A stretch of 64,000 bases of DNA from Gossypium raimondii (GCF_025698545.1 NC_068575.1:61699980-61763979), one strand, 5' to 3'. Positions 39,033 to 51,943 are shown, counted from the first letter of the stretch. The notes: generated by a model from the letters alone, not told the origin. Made by a program: numbers and translations.

Positions 39033-42000
39033 ATGGCCAAACTCTCTTCGGGCCCCACCTTCCCTATCTCCATTTCCCGCCACACATATCACCACCGGGT
39101 CACCGCCTGCCACGTCGCCACTCCCACCACCACAACTACCATCCCATTCGCCGATCTCCACCCATCACTGGAGGTCATAGGGGGAGCTCGCAACCGCTTC
39201 CTCCCAGCTCTCCACTCCACCCTCCGCCATTCCTATGACCCTTTCCCCTTCATCGCTTGGAACCCACACGTCGAGACCATCTTCGCTTCCTTTTTCCGTT
39301 CCATTCCCGACGTCAGGTTACGCCGTGAATGTCTCCGTACCCAAGACGGAGGTGCCGTCGCACTCGACTGGGTCGCCGGCGACCAGTACCAACTCCCTCC
39401 TGATTCTCCGATCCTCATTTTAATGGTAACACGAAAAATGCTACTAGCAAATCATGTCATCCAAGAAACTTGGAAGCTTTATTTTGACTTATTTTTTTTC
39501 TCCATTTTGCAGCCGGGTTTGACTGGAGGAAGTGAGAATTCATATCCTAGACATATGTTAACTAAGGCAAGAAGTAAAGGGTGGCGCGTTGTGGTTTTCA
39601 ATAGCCGTGGCTGTGGCAATAGTCCAGTCACCACTCCTCAAGTAATGATTCTTTTCTGCTGCTTCGTAAAAAAGATTTGAGAGCTCGGGTTTTTTTTTTT
39701 TAATTACGTATATATGTTTATACGTGCAGTTCTATTCAGCTTCGTTTGTTGGGGACATGCGTGAAGTAGTGGAACATGTTAGTGGTATATACCCAGAAGC
39801 TAATTTGTATGCTGCTGCTTGGTCTCTTGGTGCAAATATTCTTGTTCGGTATCTTGGTGATGTAAGATGGCAACAAAAATCCCCCCCCCCCCTCACACAC
39901 ACGTATATATATATATAAATGTTTAAATACTCTTTGTGATGAAACTTTTTTTTTTTTTTGCTTTAGATTGTTACATTTGATGTGATCAGTAGAAATGTTT
40001 TTGCATTTTTCACTACTTATATTCAAAATTTATAATCTTGTGTCTTATTGAGGTAGCTGCGGTTGTTCACTTTTAGCTCGTCCGAGTGTATGCATTTCAT
40101 GATTTTTTTACTGGAATTTCATTCTTTCAGAATGGATTCCTCACTTGGATTTCAGATTAGGGAGGATTGTCTTAATGATTCTTGATTGAGCATTCATTTG
40201 GAAACTCCACCCATCCAACCAGAGTAAAATATGTTGTTCGTACTCCAGTGTGAGTATTAGATATTGTTGACGGAATCGGCTTCTTCAAGAAAAACCTTAA
40301 AAGTGTCTTTCGCCGTGCAGCCAACCAAACCCCCAACAATCGAAGATATTGTCTCTATTCTAGAGTTTTGTCTCCTATACTTTGCCGAGAGTCAGCATGC
40401 CATGAGCGGCTACCCTAAAGGCTTGGTCCGGGAGTGTCTTGACCATATGTGAGTAGCTACTTGCCAAGGGGATGTGAGCATCTCACCCTGGTGGAATTCG
40501 AACGGCTGATCTATGGCATATAAGTTACTTGTTGAGGAAGATGGTTCACTTGGGCTACACCCACGTACGCTTGAGGCACTTCCATCTTTGTGAACTAGAC
40601 CTTCAGGGCACTTCCATCTTTGTGAACTCGCCAAGTGGATGTGAGCATCTCACCCTGGTGGAATTCGAACGCCTGATCTATGGCATATAAGTCACTTGTT
40701 GAGGAAGATGGTTCACTTGGGCTACACCCACGTACGCTTGAGACACTTCCATCTTTGTGAACTAGACCTTCAGGGCACTTCCATCTTTGTGAACTCGCCA
40801 AGGGGATGTGAGCATCTCACCCTGGTGGAATTCGAACGCCTGATCTATGGCATATAAGTCACTTGTTGAGGAAGATGGTTCACTTGGGCTACACCCACGT
40901 GCGCTTGAGGCACTTCCATCTTTGTGAACTAGACCTTCAGGGCAGCCGCTCACGGTAAGTTGGCTCTTGGCAAAATACAGGAGACAAAGACAATACATTC
41001 GATTGTTGGAATCCGATTGGTTACTCGACAAACAGTACTTCAAAAATTTCTCTCAAAAGAGCCAATCCCTCAACACATGATTGTTCAACTGTTTCCGTGC
41101 TTTTGGGAGTCAATCATTTCCCATACCCGTATCTAAAAATGCGTAAAACACAAGCAGTTGAAGAAAAACAAATGAATCAGAACAACATAGGTGACAGATT
41201 ACAGTTAGTTTACCCTCTGTCTTGTCATGTTGAAGTTGACACTAATTTATGCTTTGAATTGTTGCTTTTAATCTGATTTTCCCACCGGTTTTAGAATATG
41301 AAAATTCTCTACTTCATCTGTTCCTTTGATTGCAGGAATCTCATGCATGCCCTCTTTCTGGTGCTGTCTCATTATGCAATCCATTCAATTTGGTCTATGC
41401 TTTTGAGGAATTCACCAAGGGCTTTAACCGAGTTTATGACAAAGCGCTTGCTAGATCCATCCGTAATATATTCAAGAGGTACTTCTCTAAAACATGCTTT
41501 TGTTTGGTTTCCGCTTTTATCAACTCGATATCCCGGTTTCCACAGTTTCACTTCAATCTCTGTGTTCTACAGGCATATTCTCCTATTCGAAGATATTGGG
41601 GGTGAATATAACATTCCCTTGGCCTTAAATGCACGACAAGTTAGGGACTTCGATGAAGGATTAACACGAGGTATGCTCGTAACTGCGATTAGGGAGTCTA
41701 ACGAAACATGGTTTGCTTATATCTCTCTTTGCTAGCTTGCAGTTTCCTTCGGTTTTAAGTCATTGGACGAGTACTACTATAAGGCGAGCTGTTTTCATTC
41801 CATAAAACATGTTCAAGTACCATTGCTCTGTATCCAGGTGATATATATTGTTCAATATCATCTCCATTAAGTTGTTATTTCTATGACATACATTACACAT
41901 TCCGACTCAGGGCACAAGACATTCGATGCCTTTACTTTAATCATCCGTTCTTGTTGCTCGTCTTTAAACTAGAAGTTTGCGTTTTTGTTCGGTTCCGAAA

Positions 42001-42655
42001 GGTATGTTCAAAAAGGAAATTTCGATAACAACATTCGACTTATGTTTTAAAAATGTGTATTGCAGGCTGCAAATGATCCAATTTCACCGGCTAGGGCAAT
42101 TCCTCGGGAAGAAATCGAGGTAGGTTGATAGCTCTTTACGTTATCGAGCTATGTGTTCTGCAGTTTTCTAACTTGATCATTTAAGCATTCTCATGGAATG
42201 GACCAAACATGTACACAAACCTCCATTTTATCGTGTCCCTTTTCGCGATATCCGGTTGGTCAAGGCTTGAATCGAGTTATTCCCTCTCGTTGCTATGGAC
42301 ATTATATATTACATTCGAACACGAAACAGATTGGCTGTGAATTCATATTGAAGAATGTAATCCTGCAGATAACAATATTGAAGTTGACATATACTCTTGG
42401 TTCTTAAACACTATTTCTAATGAAAATGCATGGTTGTTGTCTCAGGCAAACCGGAACTGCTTGTTAATAGTGACACCCAAAGGTGGGCATTTAGGTTGGG
42501 TTGCAGGTGCTGAGGCCCCGTTAGGAGGTCCATGGACCGATCCCGTGGTGATGGATTTTCTCGAGCATTTAGAAAGAGGTACACATAAAACTGTTGAGTC
42601 TTCTAATGGCCCATTAACTGCTACTTCAAAGAACTTGCATCATGCAGAAGTATAG
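39033..42655 (+). CDS. EMB8-like alpha/beta hydrolase
   Basis: Exons: 39033-39425, 39513-39641, 39730-39861, 41336-41478, 41573-41670, 41743-41837, 42066-42119, 42446-42655. Sum 1254 nt, 417 residues, in phase with GT-AG introns. It matches the embryogenesis-associated EMB8/ABHD1-3-like group: FIAWNPHVETIFASFFR, DGGAVALDWV, ILILMPGLTGGSENSYPRHM, FNSRGCGNSPVTTPQ. The triad is Ser206 in AWSLGAN, Asp334 in AANDPIS and His363 in GGHLGW. The elbow reads A-W-S-L-G where most relatives have G-W-S-L-G. The first about 30 residues are Ser/Thr/His-rich and could be a plastid transit peptide (inference). Lipid or ester hydrolysis is likely; the substrate is unknown. Intron 3 (1.5 kb) contains a foldback element. 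Confidence 0.92.
40333..41009. mobile_element. Foldback element with internal tandem repeats, in intron 3
   Basis: Left arm 40333-about 40410 (CCAACAATCGAAGATATTGT...TTTGTCTCC...TGAGCGGCT) is the diverged complement of the right arm about 40943-41009 (AGCCGCTCACGG...CGATTGTTGG). Between the arms lie three copies of a 167-bp unit starting at 40465, 40632 and 40799 (CAAGGGGATGTGAGCATCTC...), the third incomplete. The minus strand carries open frames of about 70-90 codons made of this unit; they look incidental. Confidence 0.85.
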
Positions 42656-44498
42656 CATGCAAATCATACACGAATTCTGATATATTATTACCGATTCGAT
42701 TATAACGATTAAGTTTCGATGTAACATAGCTGATTCTTTATATCGAACTAGTGTAAGCTGTTCTATCAATGGCTGAAAATTGTATCCTAAGGGACTTGTA
42801 TGATGATGATGATGGTTGATTTGGGCTATGAATTCCATTTGGGGATCAAATGAATGATAAAAGTTCCACTTTCAATGGATCTTTTATGTGGAATGTTGAA
42901 CCACCTTGTACCATATAGTGTTGCAGCAAAATGAGTTACAGCTCGGTTTATGCAGTTATCCTTAAAAAGTGATATTTAAGGAGTTCCGATATTTAAGCTC
43001 TTCATTTGCCAAGTACCCTACTCTTTTTCAAGGTTGATCTTTGAAATTATCCAGTTTTAGATTTCCTTTTTGGGTAGAATCAAGGTATTTTAAAGGCGAT
43101 GAAGCTAGTTTTTCAGGGTTTGTGGTTATCCCTTTTAATAATATTATTTTTAGTATTTGAACTCGAGTTTTCTTTCTAAGAATCCGAGGTGCTTTACTAC
43201 TGCACCCAATGCAACTAAACTATTAGTAAATTTACATTTCAGACACTCAACTTCAAAAAGTTACAAAATGGTTATTGAACTATTCGAAAGTTTTCATTTA
43301 AGTTACTGAACTATTCAAAAAAAATTATTTAGGTCCCTATTAAATTTTTTTCTAAAAGGAAAAGTCCAGCTAGCGAGCTCCAAGAGGCGATTTGATGATC
43401 GGTACAGTGGATCAGTAGTCATTGATGAGTAGAAAACATATCTTAGATCCAAGTCGATTTGATGGTTAATATCATAAATCAGAGAAGAAAACTGTTTGAA
43501 TTTTGGTTTGCAGATGCATTGTAACATCCTCAAAACCTCATTGGTCGTAAATAATATGAGATAAAATCTTAGTGAAATAAGGTATAAGATCAAATAAAAT
43601 AAAAGTTGCAAGAAATCAAAAGAGAGTTAAATCAAGAAGCATGACATGATGTATAATTGATTTCTCGATAAAATGAGAAAAATATATAAAGATGATAAAA
43701 TAGAATATTGAGGAGTATTAAAAATAATAATAATAATTAAGAAGTAGGTTTTAGTATATTGATTTAAAGTAAGGACTAAATCGTAAATATGTGAAAAGTT
43801 TTTAGCTCAAGTGTAAATATTCAAAATTTAGGGGATCAAAGTGGAAAAAAGAAAGTTGAAAGACCAAAAGTGAAAATAATCCAATTTAATATGATATAGA
43901 ATTGGCATGCAGGGACCAAACTGAATAGGTGAAAAATTGTGAAGGACTAAATCGTAATTTTACCAAATTAAGTGATAATTCAAGGATGAAATTTTAAAAG
44001 ATCATAAATAGCAAAATGGTCAATTAGAAGGAGAGAGAACTCTAGAAGGCAATGATGATGTTAGAGATATTTTGAAAATATTTTATAATTATTTAATTAG
44101 ATAAATATTACTTTGTTAATATTTTAATGAGATATTTTACTAATATTTTATTATAAACAGTTAGTATAAAAGGAGAGAAAGATGAAGAAAGAAAAAGAAG
44201 AAGAGAATCCTCCCATCTTTCCAACGTGAGTGAGGGGGAGAGAAGAAGAAAACTTTGTTGTCTTTACTATTTGGTCCTTCTACAAAAAAATCCACCATTT
44301 TCACCTAGAATTTCAAGGAATTTTCATAATCACCAAGAGAGAAAAGTGATAAGGAGACTATGAAGAACAAGAAAATCACCTTGGATTCAAGAAAATGGAA
44401 GTTGGAGGAGAGAGAAAATTATAGCTTTTTTAATTAATTTATATGCTAAACAAAAACTTTTTAATCATAACTTTAAACAAGTCTCGATAGGTTTTTAA
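42656..44498. other. Intergenic DNA between two convergent hydrolase genes
   Basis: The 3' flanks of both genes. A single arm of the 'aaactattagtaaattta' repeat family lies at about 43205-43335. Further on is AT-rich sequence with 'aaggactaaatcgtaa' style phrases (43760-44010) typical of decayed LTR DNA. No gene seen. Confidence 0.45.
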
Positions 44499-47075
44499 TT
44501 AATTTTTTGTCGATTTCTTCCAAATCTCCTCAAGTTCCCTGGCGAATTCTTTTTGTCGACCAACAACGATGGTGATGTGATCTTTGTTTTCGACAACCTT
44601 AACTCGAGCACGAGGGATTCGTCTTTGAACATTGTAGCTACATTCGAGCGGGATGACTTCGTCATCCTCGCCATGGAACACAGTGACGTCGCAGCTCAAC
44701 CTGTCCCGGATGATGTCCAAATACCGATCGAGCTTTCCGGAGGTGCCGAAAATAACGTTGTGAAGTGTATGCCATGAGGCTATATGGGTGTGTCGGATGA
44801 ACCCTTCAAGCAAGAAAGTCCTAATCCTGGTAAAACAACATTAATAATTAATTAATAGTTGCAATAAAAAAGGCATAATGATAAACTAGTCCTCAATTTT
44901 ATAATTTTTTTATCAATTTAGTCATTATTCTTTAAATTTTATAAAAATATAAAAAACTCAAAACTCAGAAAAAATATAAAAAGTTCATAAAAATTCATGA
45001 AGTACGCATAGATTACCATGTTTAAAAATTAATATTTCAGTCAGTATTTTTATTTAGAAAAATCAATTTGATTTTTTTAAAAGTTAATGATTAAATTTAA
45101 CTCTTTTAAAAAATTAAAAGTCAAATTTAACTAAAAAATAAAGACTAAATTGATAAAAAAATATAAATATTAGAAGTTAAATTTAATATTATACCTATAA
45201 AGAAAAAGCATTAAAAGTGAATAGACAAGGGTAGATGATGACTCAGTAGCATAAATTAATGAATTTTCATGTGTAGAGAGAGACAGGGGACGGCAGAAAC
45301 CCTAATAAATGAAAATGAACCAAATTAATTTCTTGCATTAAAACGTTTGTCCCCGTCAACTTGTGACTTTAATTTGAAGGTTGGACTGAAAAAACCTTAA
45401 ATTTAATTTTGGTGAGTTGAGTTTGAGTTAAATTCGAATATATTAATACTTAATTTCGTAATTATTTTTTACATTAAATATGATTAATTTAATTTTTGTA
45501 TAAATTTAAATTTAAATTTTAATCGAATTCAATTAGATTTTAAGTTGAACTCAAGAATTTTATGTCACTCGACTAAGCGCGAATAAACATAAAAGGGACC
45601 GTTTTGAGCAGTTGCCATTAAAAGCAATGAACTTCTGGACTAGAAAGATTTTTGCATATAAGGGGCAAAAGTGAAGTACAAGCAGAAATTGACTAATTTC
45701 TTACCTAAATTTATTTGGACGGTGAGATTGTAGCTAAAGGTGAGTACTGCTCCACGTGTAGGGTAGCTATGGTAGGTTAAATGAGGTTGGTTGGATGGAA
45801 ATTTATGGGTTTATCATCCAATTTTTCATTTTTTTTAATTGAAGCTTTAAAAAATAGAGTTTTTAATTTGTTTTAAAGTTTAATGCCGATGCTTTAATTG
45901 GGAAATAGAAAAGATAAAAATAATAAATTCAAATCACATGTTGAATGTGACCATTATCCAAAATGTTAGAGGCAAATCATTGATGGACAAAATTTTCCAA
46001 ATTCGACCAGATTTGATTGATGGGAATGATTTGATTCATATTTTTATAAGAGATTATATTTAATAAATTAATAAATAATTTTAAAATTAACGTAAAAATT
46101 ATATTTTTTTATTTGTATCGTTTTATCACTCATTAATGAAGGGATGTTCGGAAATTCAAACGACGGAAATTATTGAGTAAAAGTACCAAGTAGACTCTTA
46201 TACCAATAGTTAGATTTTGTTTTATTTTGTTTTGTTTTTTAATAAAAAATAGGTAAACTAGTCATTGTATATTAGATTAAAGAGCAAAATGAAGTTAAAA
46301 ATTTCATCTATTTGTACTGTTAAAAATTGGCATGGATGATGAAATAACCAAATAGCAACACATATTGTGCCACATGTACCTCATGTTGAGTTACAATGAC
46401 CAATTTTTAACAGAAAAACCAATTGGCTCTTTGATCTAACATACACGGACTAATTTGTCCATTTTTTGAGTAGAGATGGTAAAATGTAATTCGACTCCTA
46501 GTACAAGCCTCCATGGTACTTTTACTGAAATTATTGTTACCTGTTTCCAGTAATTATTTTGATGAGAAAATCCCACAACCGATGATTCTTGCATAAGACC
46601 AACGAAACCGTTCGAGCGATGTACTGATACCAACCGCCAACGGAAGCACAAAACGCCATCGGTGGCCACACTCGTCGCGGCGCCACTCGTCTCATGACAT
46701 ATTGCGTCGCGGATTCACCTTTCGGGACTGGATAATATGGCTGCCATTATACAATTTCACAAACATATTTTTCTCAAACGATTGCAAATGGTAAAAAAAA
46801 TAATGAAGAGTAAACTACACACCTAAGGTGATTAAACTATTAGTAAGTTTATGTTTTGGTAATTCAATTTCAATAAGTTAAAAAAAGGTCATTAAACTAG
46901 TCGAAAATTTTCATATAAGTTTCCATTAAAGTCACTAATGTATAATGGCTTAAATGAAAATTTTCGAATAGTTTAATGATCATTTTGTAACTTTTTGAAG
47001 TTGAATGACTAAAATATAAATTTACTAATAGTTTAATGACTTTGAGTGTAATTTACTCTTAAATGAAAAACAAAG

Positions 47076-47114
<39 letters not shown>

Positions 47115-48105
47115 CCGGTGCTAACAGCGTGAGGGACTTGACCGATTCCGGGTGTTTAACGGCAATAGCAAGTGCCAAAATGCAGCCTAATGAATGTGCC
47201 ACAATGTGAAAAGATCGAACACCATAACCTTCGAGTACCGATTTTTCGATCATGTCGACATGTTCTCGCAAAGTATAAAGCGAATCGTTCGGCTTAGGAC
47301 TCCTCCCAAAACCCAGTAAATCAACAGCCAATAACCTGTAAATCGATTTAGCTTTGCTTGAAAAATTTGGGAACAAAGTTTCAGTCCAAAATGCTGATGA
47401 TGAAACAAAGCCATGGATGAACACCACATCTTCCTTTGCTTGATCTGATATCACAAAAATACAAAGCGTTAATCACATTTAATATAAGCTAATCTTTTAT
47501 TATATTTGAATCTGGAATAGATATATATATATACCTTTTGGACCGTCGGATTTAACAAAGAGGGTACGTTTAGTGGAATAAGTCCATGAATTGCAGAACT
47601 GACAATCACAATCGGACCAACGAGTAATGGGGTATAAATACTGCCCTATCATTCTTCCTTGAAGCAGTTTAACAATGGTGGAGTTAATGGTGATCGTTGA
47701 TCTTGTTGGTTTTTTCTTCTCCGTTGATTTTGTGATGGTGATGGTGTCGAATGTGAGTTTTTTGAGCTGGTTCGAGACTTCTGTTACGAATGAAGGACGT
47801 GAATAAAGTGTGTCTGAAATTTCTTCTAACTGGAACTTGGTTGAACTGAGATAAACAACTTCGGACTCGGTTTCGCCTTGTTCCGAAACAATGATTTTGC
47901 CGCTACCATCTAGGGTTGCCGCCGAGTAAGAACCAGGGTTCTTCCATTCAGATTCAATGCAGAAATCAAGGACTTTGTAAACAAAACATAGAACAAAATC
48001 AAGTATGTCAAGGAAACAAAACACGATGAAACTAAGAACTATGTTCAGAACGCTTCCTATTAATGTTAAAACATGTCTGGTTTTACACATTACAGAGAAC
48101 TCCAT
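44499..48105 (-). CDS. BODYGUARD-like alpha/beta hydrolase
   Basis: Exons (minus): 48105-47535, 47444-47116, 46740-46541, 44826-44499. Sum 1428 nt, 475 residues, in phase. It matches the plant BODYGUARD group: hydrophobic N-terminus (GSVLNIVLSFIVFCFLDILD) acting as signal or anchor, CYS-rich middle (WSDCDCQFCNSWT), then VFIHGFVSSSAFWTET, LLGFGRSPKP, nucleophile Ser275 in VAHSLGC, SLTLLAP-YYPVPKGE, Asp421/422 in HGEDDEVIP and His450 in NKDHITIV. In Arabidopsis BDG1 is an epidermal cell-wall protein needed for cutin and cuticle formation. I chose MEFSVMCK at 48105; an in-frame ATG at 48186 would add 27 mostly hydrophobic residues. Introns 2 and 3 each contain MITE-like elements. Confidence 0.92.
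46176..46526. mobile_element. MITE with 10-bp target duplication next to a splice donor
   Basis: The ends AGTAAAAGTACC and GGTACTTTTACT are exact inverse complements, and the arms stay similar for over 100 bp. GAAATTATTG flanks both sides (46166-46175 and 46527-46536). A 9-10 bp duplication suggests a Mutator-type origin. The right end lies 14 bases from the exon 3 donor of the BODYGUARD-like gene (46540). Confidence 0.85.
46806..47062. mobile_element. MITE-like element in intron 2 of the BODYGUARD-like gene
   Basis: Left arm AGAGTAAACTACACACCTAAGG...ATTAAACTATTAGTAAG and right arm ...ACTAATAGTTTAATGACTTTGAGTGTAATTTACTCT are inverse complements over about 110 bp. Same family as 16870-17262 and 34089-34547. 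It fills most of the 375-bp intron, beside a TA run at 47079-47110. Confidence 0.85.
47079..47110. repeat. (TA)n microsatellite
   Basis: A TA run of about 16 units starting right after the exon 2 donor region of the BODYGUARD-like gene. Confidence 0.95.
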
Positions 48106-48867
48106 GGGAGAAAAAAAGACAAAGAAAAAGACCAAAAAGAAAACAAGAAAGATGAACAATGTCTTGTTTGTTAACTTGAAAGGCAAAAACGATGGAAATT
48201 AACATATATTTATATGGGGGGTATTTAGTAGTAGGTCTAATAAGTGTTTTTTGAAAAAAAATCCGCCATGGTCGACATTGGCTTGACCTTTTATAAACAC
48301 AGAGAAGTACACTTTTGAATGAAAATGGAAGCGTGTGAGAGACAATGAAAGAGAGACGGAGCAAAAGACCAAACACAATAACAGGTGTGGATAAATGGGT
48401 TCATTGTTTCATTTTAAAACATCATTTGCAGGCCAAAAAATTTAATAAAAAGAAAGTAGTTGGTGGTTGAGGATGAAGAACTTTAACTGTTTCAAATTCT
48501 TCCCTTCTTGCCAAATACTTGGTTTAAGCTTTCTTCCCCATGCCTTGCGCATACAATGATGTTCTTTATATTGGATGGAACCTTTTTTTCTTATAAGAAA
48601 TTTGGATTTCACAATTTATAGTATATTTTTATTTGTAAATTTAAAGAACAATAAGGTAATGACACAAGGTTTTAATGGGTGGTAGGTATATCACGTAGAT
48701 TTATGTTAACGTAGGTATATAATTACGTAATTTTATTATTTTATTATTTTTTATATTTATAATTTTAAAGGTTTAAATCAAGTCTTTATTATTATTTTTT
48801 GGTTAAATTGTAATTTTATCATTATAAATTTAAAATTTTAAAGAGTTTAAATGAAAATTTTCTATTT

Positions 48868-48945
48868 TAGGGATTGAGGTCACCCTAAAATTTTCTATTT
48901 TAGGGGGTTGAGGTCCTTGCTAGACCCTAAAATTTTCCATTTTAG
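48868..48945. repeat. Repeated hairpin unit CCCTAAAATTTTC...TTTTAGGG
   Basis: TTTTAGGG and CCCTAAAA alternate three times within 80 bases, with GAGGTC spacers. Each pair can fold as CCCTAAAAT/ATTTTAGGG. Function unknown. Confidence 0.6.
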
Positions 48946-49429
48946 GGGATTCGTCATTGTTTATAAGTTTATTAAATATTTAATGAGAATTTGATTTAAG
49001 TGTAAAATTAAGTTTTTGAAAAATTTGAGATTTGTTGAGAAGATTATTTCTTTGAGAGAAATATTTGTAATGTTGGGTTGTTTCTAGCAAACGACTCTTT
49101 TAAAAGGAATTTTTGTAATATTATCTATTGAAACACAAATCAAATCGTTAACAATGTCAATGTATTATTTCTATGTTAAAGTTTTGTCTCTTCTTCTGTC
49201 GAGAGTTGTGTACAGCTCATGAAGAAGATTCTCCATTAAGTTTAAGTAAACTATGTATAGTTTTTAAAGGGAAACGTCTCCTTTATGTTTAAATATGTGT
49301 AAATTTCTCTTCAATTTATATTTTATAGGTTTAAATTCCCCAATTTTTTCAAACTCAATTAAGTTGGTTCAAACCTCTACATTTCATATTCAAAACTAAA
49401 TTTTTATGTTTTGTGTGAATATAATGTAA

Positions 49430-49433
<4 letters not shown>

Positions 49434-49472
<39 letters not shown>
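49434..49472. repeat. (TA)n microsatellite
   Basis: An uninterrupted TA run of about 19 units. Confidence 0.95.
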
Positions 49473-49474
<2 letters not shown>

Positions 49475-51943
49475 AATCATATTATCAAATAAAAATCAAT
49501 TAATTTTCAATTCCATTAATGGTGAGCAGGAGGCTAGTAGGGCTTGGCCTCTGAAATGTAAAATCACTATATTAACCCTTTAAGTTTTATAAAATTTTAA
49601 TTTATTAAAAGGTAAAATTACACTTTGACTCCTCAAAATAATAAAATTTTGATTTAATCTTTTAAAATTATAAAAATATAAATTATTCAAATTATATAAA
49701 AATATAAAATTTAATTCTTCTCACGATTAATCAAACTTATTTGTATTTTATCCCTTCATTCACAAGGTTTACAACTCATCTCTAGTCCCTCGTAGTCCCT
49801 TTGGGAGTGTCATTAATTATGTTAGGCTTTTTTCTTAATATATTTTTTATGTTGATTTTGCTTAAATGCAATATCAAGAAATAAAATAATTCTTTACATA
49901 ATATAAGAATAATTGATCTCTGTTTAAAATAATTATTTACATATTGAAATCTGTTAAAATAAAATTCCCTTTAAAAAGATTTTTAAATAAAATGACTTCT
50001 TTTATTATTTTAATAAATAATATTTTTCCGAAAAATTAATTTAACTGAAAACATGGGTTTTGTTAATTATATGAAATCATTAATTTTAACTCTCGAACAA
50101 ATTAAATCGACTAATTAATGAAGATTCCAAGTATACCTCAAAGGTGCAAATCACCAAGTCAATAGCGATATTTGAGATGAGTTACCATTGAATTATGGGC
50201 GGTACGAGTGCGTTGCAATTGCATGAAAATATAAGAAAGTGGCACTATCATATCTTTAATATTGTTTACAAACCCTAACTACAACTTTGAAGATTTCATC
50301 CAATTAAATGAATTATTAGGTTAAAAATCCAACAATTATAACTAAATATTAATAACCTCACAATCCATAAACATTAAACTCGAGAGTTATTAGTATTTAA
50401 TAATTAATTATGTTTAAATAAAATAAAAATATTTATATGTTTTTATTTTATTTTATCAAATTATGGTTTTGGCTATCAAAATGACAAAGAATTCCGTAAA
50501 GCCCTTTTAAATTTTAGAAAATTAAAATTAGAATAATAATAAAATTGTATTTCACCCCAAAATTTTTTATTCAATTTTATCCTAAAACAATTTTCTTTAA
50601 ATTAATTTTTAGCGATTTCTTACACATTTTAAACAATTGATCTCGTTTGTTTAGCAATTTCTTACTTTTTTAGTTATTGGTTGGAGCTATCCGATTTTTA
50701 AATTTTAACATACCCATTTTTCCTGTTTTTCTTAATTACATAAATAATGTGAAATTATCGGATTTTTCTTATATAATACTTAAAATTATCCATAATTCCT
50801 TTTCAAGGATCTTAAATATAAGGATAAACGTTATTTAACATATTTAAATTCACGTCTTTTATAATAATAATAATATCAACACTAATCGAATTAAGACTTA
50901 ATTATCTAAATTCGTTACTTAAATCTCAAACTAATAAAGTTGGACAAATGGCAAATGAAGATGGTTCCTATCTAAGTCAATAGCGACATGGTGACATGCT
51001 TTACTTTTGGATTTTGGGCGGCCAGGGTGCGATCCATGCAAGGAAAATATAAGAAAAATGACACTATCATATCTATAGTGCTTAAAACATTACGGGTAAA
51101 TTATATTATTAATCACCTAATTATTTGTAAATTATTTTTGTCACTTAATTATAAAAAATTATGAAATGGTCACTCAATTATTAGTAAATTTCTTGTTTTG
51201 TCACTTAAATATGATAAGTTACAAAATGATCACTTAACTATTTAATTTTGTCTTTTTTTATCACCAATTGGCTAATGATGATAGCTTTTAAATTTGACAT
51301 AATATTAATTTTAATCCTCAATATTTATACATTGTGTCAAATAATCTTGATTATAAATTGACATACTAACAATTTTAGAGTCTTAAATTTTAGATTTTAG
51401 GTTTTGGTTTTTGAGTTTTACTGATTTAAAATTTTGAGTTTAAAATTATGGATTTGATGTTTTTTCCTTAAAATATTATATTATTCTAAACTTTATTTTA
51501 ACAGTATGGTTTCCACCACGCTTCGCGTTGGGTTAATGATTTCTTGACTAAATTGTAGTTTTGTACTCTTTGAATATTTGGAATTTAATCTCCATACTTT
51601 TATTTTCAAGAATTTAGTCTCTCTACTTTTGGACTTAAAAATTTAGGTCTATTTGTTAACACTGTTATAATTCTTTTATATTGGTGTGGCATTTTGAAAA
51701 AAATAAAATAAACTTGGTATCCATGTAACAAAAAATAGCATTGTAACCAAGTTTGGATTTAATAAAGAATTTTAACAGTGCTAATGAGTCTTAAAAATTC
51801 ACATCATGATGTTAATTAGAGTAAAATAATTAGACTAACTAATGTCATTATAAAAGTTGATGTTTCAACAAATATAATAATTTAAAAATATTTTTAGTGT
51901 ATTTGCCAAAAGAATCAAATCTATGGATTTTCTTTCTCGTCAT

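Noticed and set aside
40480-40500. GTGGAATTCGAAC, which looks like the complement of a tRNA B box
   Set aside because: It repeats in all three 167-bp units, with no A box at a suitable distance and no cloverleaf.
40410-41043. Three similar minus-strand frames sharing MASSQRWKCPEGLVHKDGS
   Set aside because: They are translations of the 167-bp tandem repeat in the foldback element. The likeness comes from the DNA repeat, not from a gene family.
39033-48105. Metabolic gene cluster formed by the two neighbouring alpha/beta hydrolases
   Set aside because: They belong to distant families (EMB8-like and BODYGUARD-like), converge tail to tail, and no other biosynthetic genes are nearby. Chance proximity is the simpler reading.
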